Below are positions 61,519-64,000 of a DNA stretch of 64,000 nt, in pieces (within the stretch, counting starts at the first letter, position 1; each line of letters begins with the position of its first letter). The stretch comes from Microbacterium sp. 18062 (GTDB lineage Bacteria; Actinomycetota; Actinomycetes; Actinomycetales; Microbacteriaceae): NCBI RefSeq assembly GCF_902706225.1, contig NZ_CACSKB010000002.1, positions 62,001 to 126,000 of the forward strand. The letters run 5' to 3'. The notes under the pieces are model-generated. The model was not told the origin of the DNA and did not search any database. It was given only the letters and a program-made list of their open reading frames with translations. The translations under genes were made by a program, and so were the position numbers.

Positions 61519-61551
61519 TTGGCAAGTTATCTTGTGGCAAGTAAACTTGTG
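61519..61551 (+). promoter_or_regulatory. Promoter and operator repeats of the toxin-antitoxin-like module
   Basis: TTGGCA (61519-61524) and TAAACT (61542-61547) are separated by 17 bp, a near-ideal promoter ending 6 bp before the ATG at 61554. Overlaying it are two 15-bp direct repeats, GGCAAGTTATCTTGT (61521-61535) and GGCAAGTAAACTTGT (61536-61550), each with an internal CAAG/CTTG dyad. This is the layout of an autoregulated toxin-antitoxin promoter. Confidence 0.7.
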
Positions 61552-61553
61552 AC

Positions 61554-61787
61554 ATGGAGTCGGAACCGATCATCCTGGACAGTGCCCACCGGCACGGTGT
61601 CTCGGATGCGGCGATGCTCCATGCGCTCCGTTTCCCTGTCCGGCACTTCGTGCAAGACGACGCGATGACCATGTTCGTCGGCCCCGACGAGACCGGCACC
61701 CTGGTCGAGGTCGGCGTCATCGAATGGCACGGCATCATCGCTATCGCGCACGCGATGCGTCCGGCTCGACCCAAGTATCTGAGGTGA
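61554..61787 (+). CDS. Putative toxin of a two-gene TA-like module (DUF4258/BrnT-like)
   Basis: The 77-residue protein reads SAHRHGVSDAAMLHALRFPV, then MTMFVGPDETGTLVEVGVIE and IAIAHAMRPARPKYLR. The (R)HGVSD...A start, the central GPDxxGxLxEVxV strands and the terminal HAM(R)PxRPKY resemble small actinobacterial proteins of the DUF4258 or BrnT-like type that pair with antitoxins. Ribonuclease activity is only inferred. Translation is probably leaderless. The second gene starts 5 bp after the stop. Confidence 0.6.
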   Translation: MESEPIILDSAHRHGVSDAAMLHALRFPVRHFVQDDAMTMFVGPDETGTLVEVGVIEWHGIIAIAHAMRPARPKYLR

Positions 61788-61792
61788 ACATC

Positions 61793-62065
61793 ATGGCTCC
61801 ACGCTCTATCGAAGACATCAAGGCCCGCGCCGACGAGTTCGCGGACGCGTTCGAGAACTACGACCCCCAGCCCGGCGACCAAGACGCCCCGATCCCGCCC
61901 GTGATGGCGGTCAAGCTCGCCGCCTGGCGACGCGACACCGCCGAACGCGAACTCGCAGACGCTGTACGCGCGGCGCGGGAGAAGCGGCTGTCGTGGCGCG
62001 AGGTCGGTGAGGCGATCGGCACCAGCGGCGAGGCCGCACGCCAGCGCTACAGCACCAGTGCATAG
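61793..62065 (+). CDS. Putative antitoxin with C-terminal helix-turn-helix
   Basis: The 90-residue protein is acidic in its first half (ADEFADAFENYDPQPGDQD) and helical afterwards. It ends with RLSWREVGEAIGTSGEAARQRYS, a helix-turn-helix-like segment that could bind the operator repeats upstream. Partners of this type commonly follow DUF4258-like genes in actinobacteria. GAGGTGA precedes the ATG. The TAG stop coincides with the point where homology of the opposite-strand relaxase ends. Confidence 0.6.
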   Translation: MAPRSIEDIKARADEFADAFENYDPQPGDQDAPIPPVMAVKLAAWRRDTAERELADAVRAAREKRLSWREVGEAIGTSGEAARQRYSTSA

Positions 62066-62947
62066 CGTTGTGGGTTTCTTCGCGGGCCGCTCGTGCGCCC
62101 ACGCTTTCGCCGCGAGACGGGTCGAGACGACCGGCCCCATCGACTCGCCCGGATGCGTTGCCTCCCACTCCGCTTCGAGCCGTTCGAGATGCTTGCGTAC
62201 TTGCTCGCCGCGCTTGCTCATCGCACCGTTGAACCGCTCGAGCTCGGCAACCTCACCCGATACCGGATCAAGGGTCAAACCGTGCCGATCCAGCACCTCC
62301 GCAAGCTCAGGGTGCGCGGCGATCACGGCAGTGCCAAGGGCACGGATCGCGCCCTGCTGCCGGAACAGCGCCGCCGTGTCCAAGGCTCGCGACTTCCCGG
62401 CCGCCCATACGCGGGTGCCGATCTGAAAGTGGATATGCCGGTGCGGGTCACCCGCCCGGCTGGTGCGGTGCGACACCGCCACCGTCTGCAACGCCTCGAC
62501 GGGCACGACCTCCTGCTTTCCCCGCGGCCCCACGCGGGTCACGGAGTGCTCGGCGAGCCACCGCTGAATCTCGTTTACGGCGTCCTGCTGCGCCTGGTCG
62601 AGCGCTGCGGAGACTTCGGGGTGGAGGGCCGCGGCGATGGAGAGCGACTTGGGGGCGTTCGCGACCATCTCCGCGAACCGAGGCGATCCTTGCCGACCTT
62701 CACCCGGCAGACGCGGCTTCCCCATCGACTCCCCGGTGAGCGGGTTGAGCCAGTCCACCCAGCCCGCATACGCCTCCGGGTCGAGCCCCAGCGCGGCGGT
62801 CACGTTCCCGTCGCCATCAAGCGCGGTGAACGCTGCCACGGACGTCTCCGCGCCGAGGTAGTAGTCATCGGCGCGGGAGCGGTCGGCTTCGACATAGCGA
62901 CGCGCGTCGGCTCCGGTTCCCCGGAACAGGATGACGCCGCCATGCAT
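62063..62947 (-). pseudogene. MobF/TrwC-type relaxase, N-terminal part only
   Basis: About 295 residues of a conjugative relaxase remain. The N-terminus is MHGGVILFRGTGADARRYVEADRSR without an obvious loss, and the metal-binding His triad is PHRHIHFQIGTRVW. Homology runs to RPAKKPTTL and then ends at the antitoxin stop. The frame stays open antisense to the TA genes down to 61469, but that stretch does not resemble a relaxase. The TraA-type helicase domain is lost, so conjugation is unlikely. A GTG at 62959 is an alternative start. Confidence 0.75.
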
Positions 62948-62959
62948 GAGACTCACCAC

Positions 62960-63095
62960 CGAGGATTTCTAGTACGGAAATGACTGTATCTACCGCGGTG
63001 GAATATGTTCATTCAGAAGAACAAAAAGTGAGTTCGTTGGTTCATTCTTCGAGTTAGTGAATGATGCTGTGTCCGAGTGGAAGGCGATGAGTGAT
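62960..63095. other. AT-richer intergenic stretch with short repeats
   Basis: The stretch is clearly lower in GC than the core chromosome. It contains CTACCGCGGTGG, a near-palindrome around CCGCGG close to the relaxase start, and two copies of GTTCATTC at 63008 and 63039. An A-run (AACAAAAAG) is also present. It may hold the relaxase promoter and the 3' end of the upstream membrane-protein gene. I see no gene in it. Confidence 0.4.
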
Positions 63096-63662
63096 TCAGG
63101 TCGTTCTTGGTGCAGGTGCGAGTCTGACGATGCCGATGATGACCATGACGATTCCGATAAGGGAGACGGCGATTCCTGCGATAGACCACCAGGCGAGCGG
63201 GCCGATGAGCCCGCCGAGGGTGAAGGGTGGTGCGGTCACGACGGGGATGCCACCGGTTTGGCAGGTGATGTCGTAAGTGCCTGCGGTGCTCGCGGTGACT
63301 TGCGCGAAGGACTCGTAGCGGGTGCCGCTGACGAGCGTATTGAGAGCACTCGCGGGCGCGAATACGACCGTCGCCGGTTCGTCGTTCGGGCCGGTCGCGG
63401 TGCAGGATTCGTGGTCGAGTTGGTCGAGGTCGGCGACCGGGCCGAGGAGGTAGACGGACTCGCCGTCGCCCAGGGTGATGGTGCCGGTCGGTGAGACCTC
63501 TATGGTGTTGTCGGCGAGGTCGAGGGCGCCGGGTATCATGGCGAAGCTGCCTGCGAGGACCCCGAAGATGGGGCCGGTGACGGTCAGGATCGCGCCGATG
63601 ACCAGGACGATGATCGCTCCGGTGCGTGGTCTGCGGGTCGGGGCATCTGATGGTGCGCTCAT
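63096..63662 (-). CDS. Hypothetical two-helix membrane protein
   Basis: The 188-residue protein has one N-terminal helix (about residues 14-36, AIIVLVIGAILTVTGPIFGVLAG) and one C-terminal helix (about 150-178). About 110 residues with two cysteines lie between them, presumably outside the membrane. I do not recognise the family. It overlaps the response-regulator gene by 4 bp (ATGA), so the two are co-translated and may form a sensing unit with genes beyond the window. Confidence 0.65.
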   Translation of the reverse strand: MSAPSDAPTRRPRTGAIIVLVIGAILTVTGPIFGVLAGSFAMIPGALDLADNTIEVSPTGTITLGDGESVYLLGPVADLDQLDHESCTATGPNDEPATVVFAPASALNTLVSGTRYESFAQVTASTAGTYDITCQTGGIPVVTAPPFTLGGLIGPLAWWSIAGIAVSLIGIVMVIIGIVRLAPAPRTT

Positions 63663-64000
63663 GGGTACTCATTTTCGATGTCGGCCTGCCATCCAGGGTG
63701 CTGGTAGGCCCAGACGATGGCTTGCACTCGGTCTCGAACCCCGAGCTGCCGGATGATACTGGACACGTGGGTCTTCACGGTGCCGATCTCGATGAACAGT
63801 TGCTCGGCGATCTCGGCGTTGCTGTGCCCCTGAGAGAGGGCGGCGAGCACGTCGCGTTCGCGGGCTGTGAGGCGCGGAATGGTTGCGTCTCGTACGGTGG
63901 GTGTGCGTCGGCGGGCAAACTCGCTGATCACCCGGCGGGTGACGGCGGGCGAAACAAGTCCGTCACCGGAGGCGGCTGCTCGGACGGCGTCGATGATGTG
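63659..64000 (-). CDS. LuxR/NarL-type response regulator, C-terminal part
   Basis: The gene runs off the right edge; 113 residues are visible. They include the end of the receiver or linker (HIIDAVRAAASGDGLVSPAVTRRV) and a complete LuxR-type DNA-binding domain: LTARERDVLAALSQGHSNAEIA and IGTVKTHVSSIIRQLGVRDRVQAI. A histidine kinase gene would be expected upstream on the - strand, beyond base 64000. It overlaps the membrane-protein start. Confidence 0.88.
   Translation of the reverse strand, partial: HIIDAVRAAASGDGLVSPAVTRRVISEFARRRTPTVRDATIPRLTARERDVLAALSQGHSNAEIAEQLFIEIGTVKTHVSSIIRQLGVRDRVQAIVWAYQHPGWQADIENEYP

Noticed and set aside
61469-62062. Continuation of the relaxase frame antisense to the TA genes
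   Set aside because: After the RPAKKPTTL block the translation no longer resembles a relaxase, and the opposite strand holds two genes with a good promoter and RBS.

Overview
The window is a high-GC actinobacterial chromosome segment, most likely from Microbacterium or a close relative in Microbacteriaceae. This is inferred from the gene families (RbpA, PafB/PafC, HGxxPAAW protein, ANTAR response regulator, helicase-motif-less PriA, TIGR02234 protein), from gene order, and from very frequent leaderless starts. It is mostly core chromosome. A degraded integrative element occupies the last 3 kb.

Layout. 0-7.6 kb holds the end of rpoZ, then metK-priA-fmt-rsmB, then divergent glsA and rpe. 7.8-22.5 kb is a biosynthetic run on the + strand: hisE-hisG-hisF-hisI, a tryptophan-associated membrane protein, an HGxxPAAW protein, trpC-trpB-trpA, lgt, gltB-gltD and pyk, closed by a strong terminator. 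22.6-35.7 kb is a mixed block with two lipoproteins, tRNA-Leu(CAA), a PdtaR-like regulator, a thioesterase, polA, several hydrolases and oxidoreductases, an MFS pump and a stomatin/NfeD pair. Palindromic repeats cluster at 31.9-32.4 kb.

The longest gene-poor gap (36.2-36.8 kb) contains a 28-bp site with the layout of a chromosome-dimer-resolution site (dif) at 36555-36582. Genes left of it lie mostly on +, genes right of it mostly on -, as expected if the two replichores meet here. I therefore read the window as spanning the replication terminus. Next to the site are a decayed HAD hydrolase gene and a Met/Cys-rich copper-storage-type protein.

37.3-60.7 kb is mostly on the - strand. It carries a UvrA paralogue, two SDRs, a GH15 enzyme, Dps, a transporter, an HdeD-like protein, GDPD and rbpA. 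A long - strand series follows: HAD hydrolase, trmI, FKBP lipoprotein, pafB, pafC, tatA, tatC, a Ski2-like helicase and lnt. The order matches the mycobacterial neighbourhood of the Pup-proteasome genes, but those genes are absent here. PAC2, uppP and an M20 peptidase complete the region.

60.85-64 kb begins with tRNA-Leu(GAG). It is followed by a broken tyrosine integrase and a relaxase lacking its C-terminus. A two-gene toxin-antitoxin-like module with its own promoter and operator repeats sits exactly at the junction between these two fragments. The window ends inside a LuxR-type response regulator paired with a small membrane protein.
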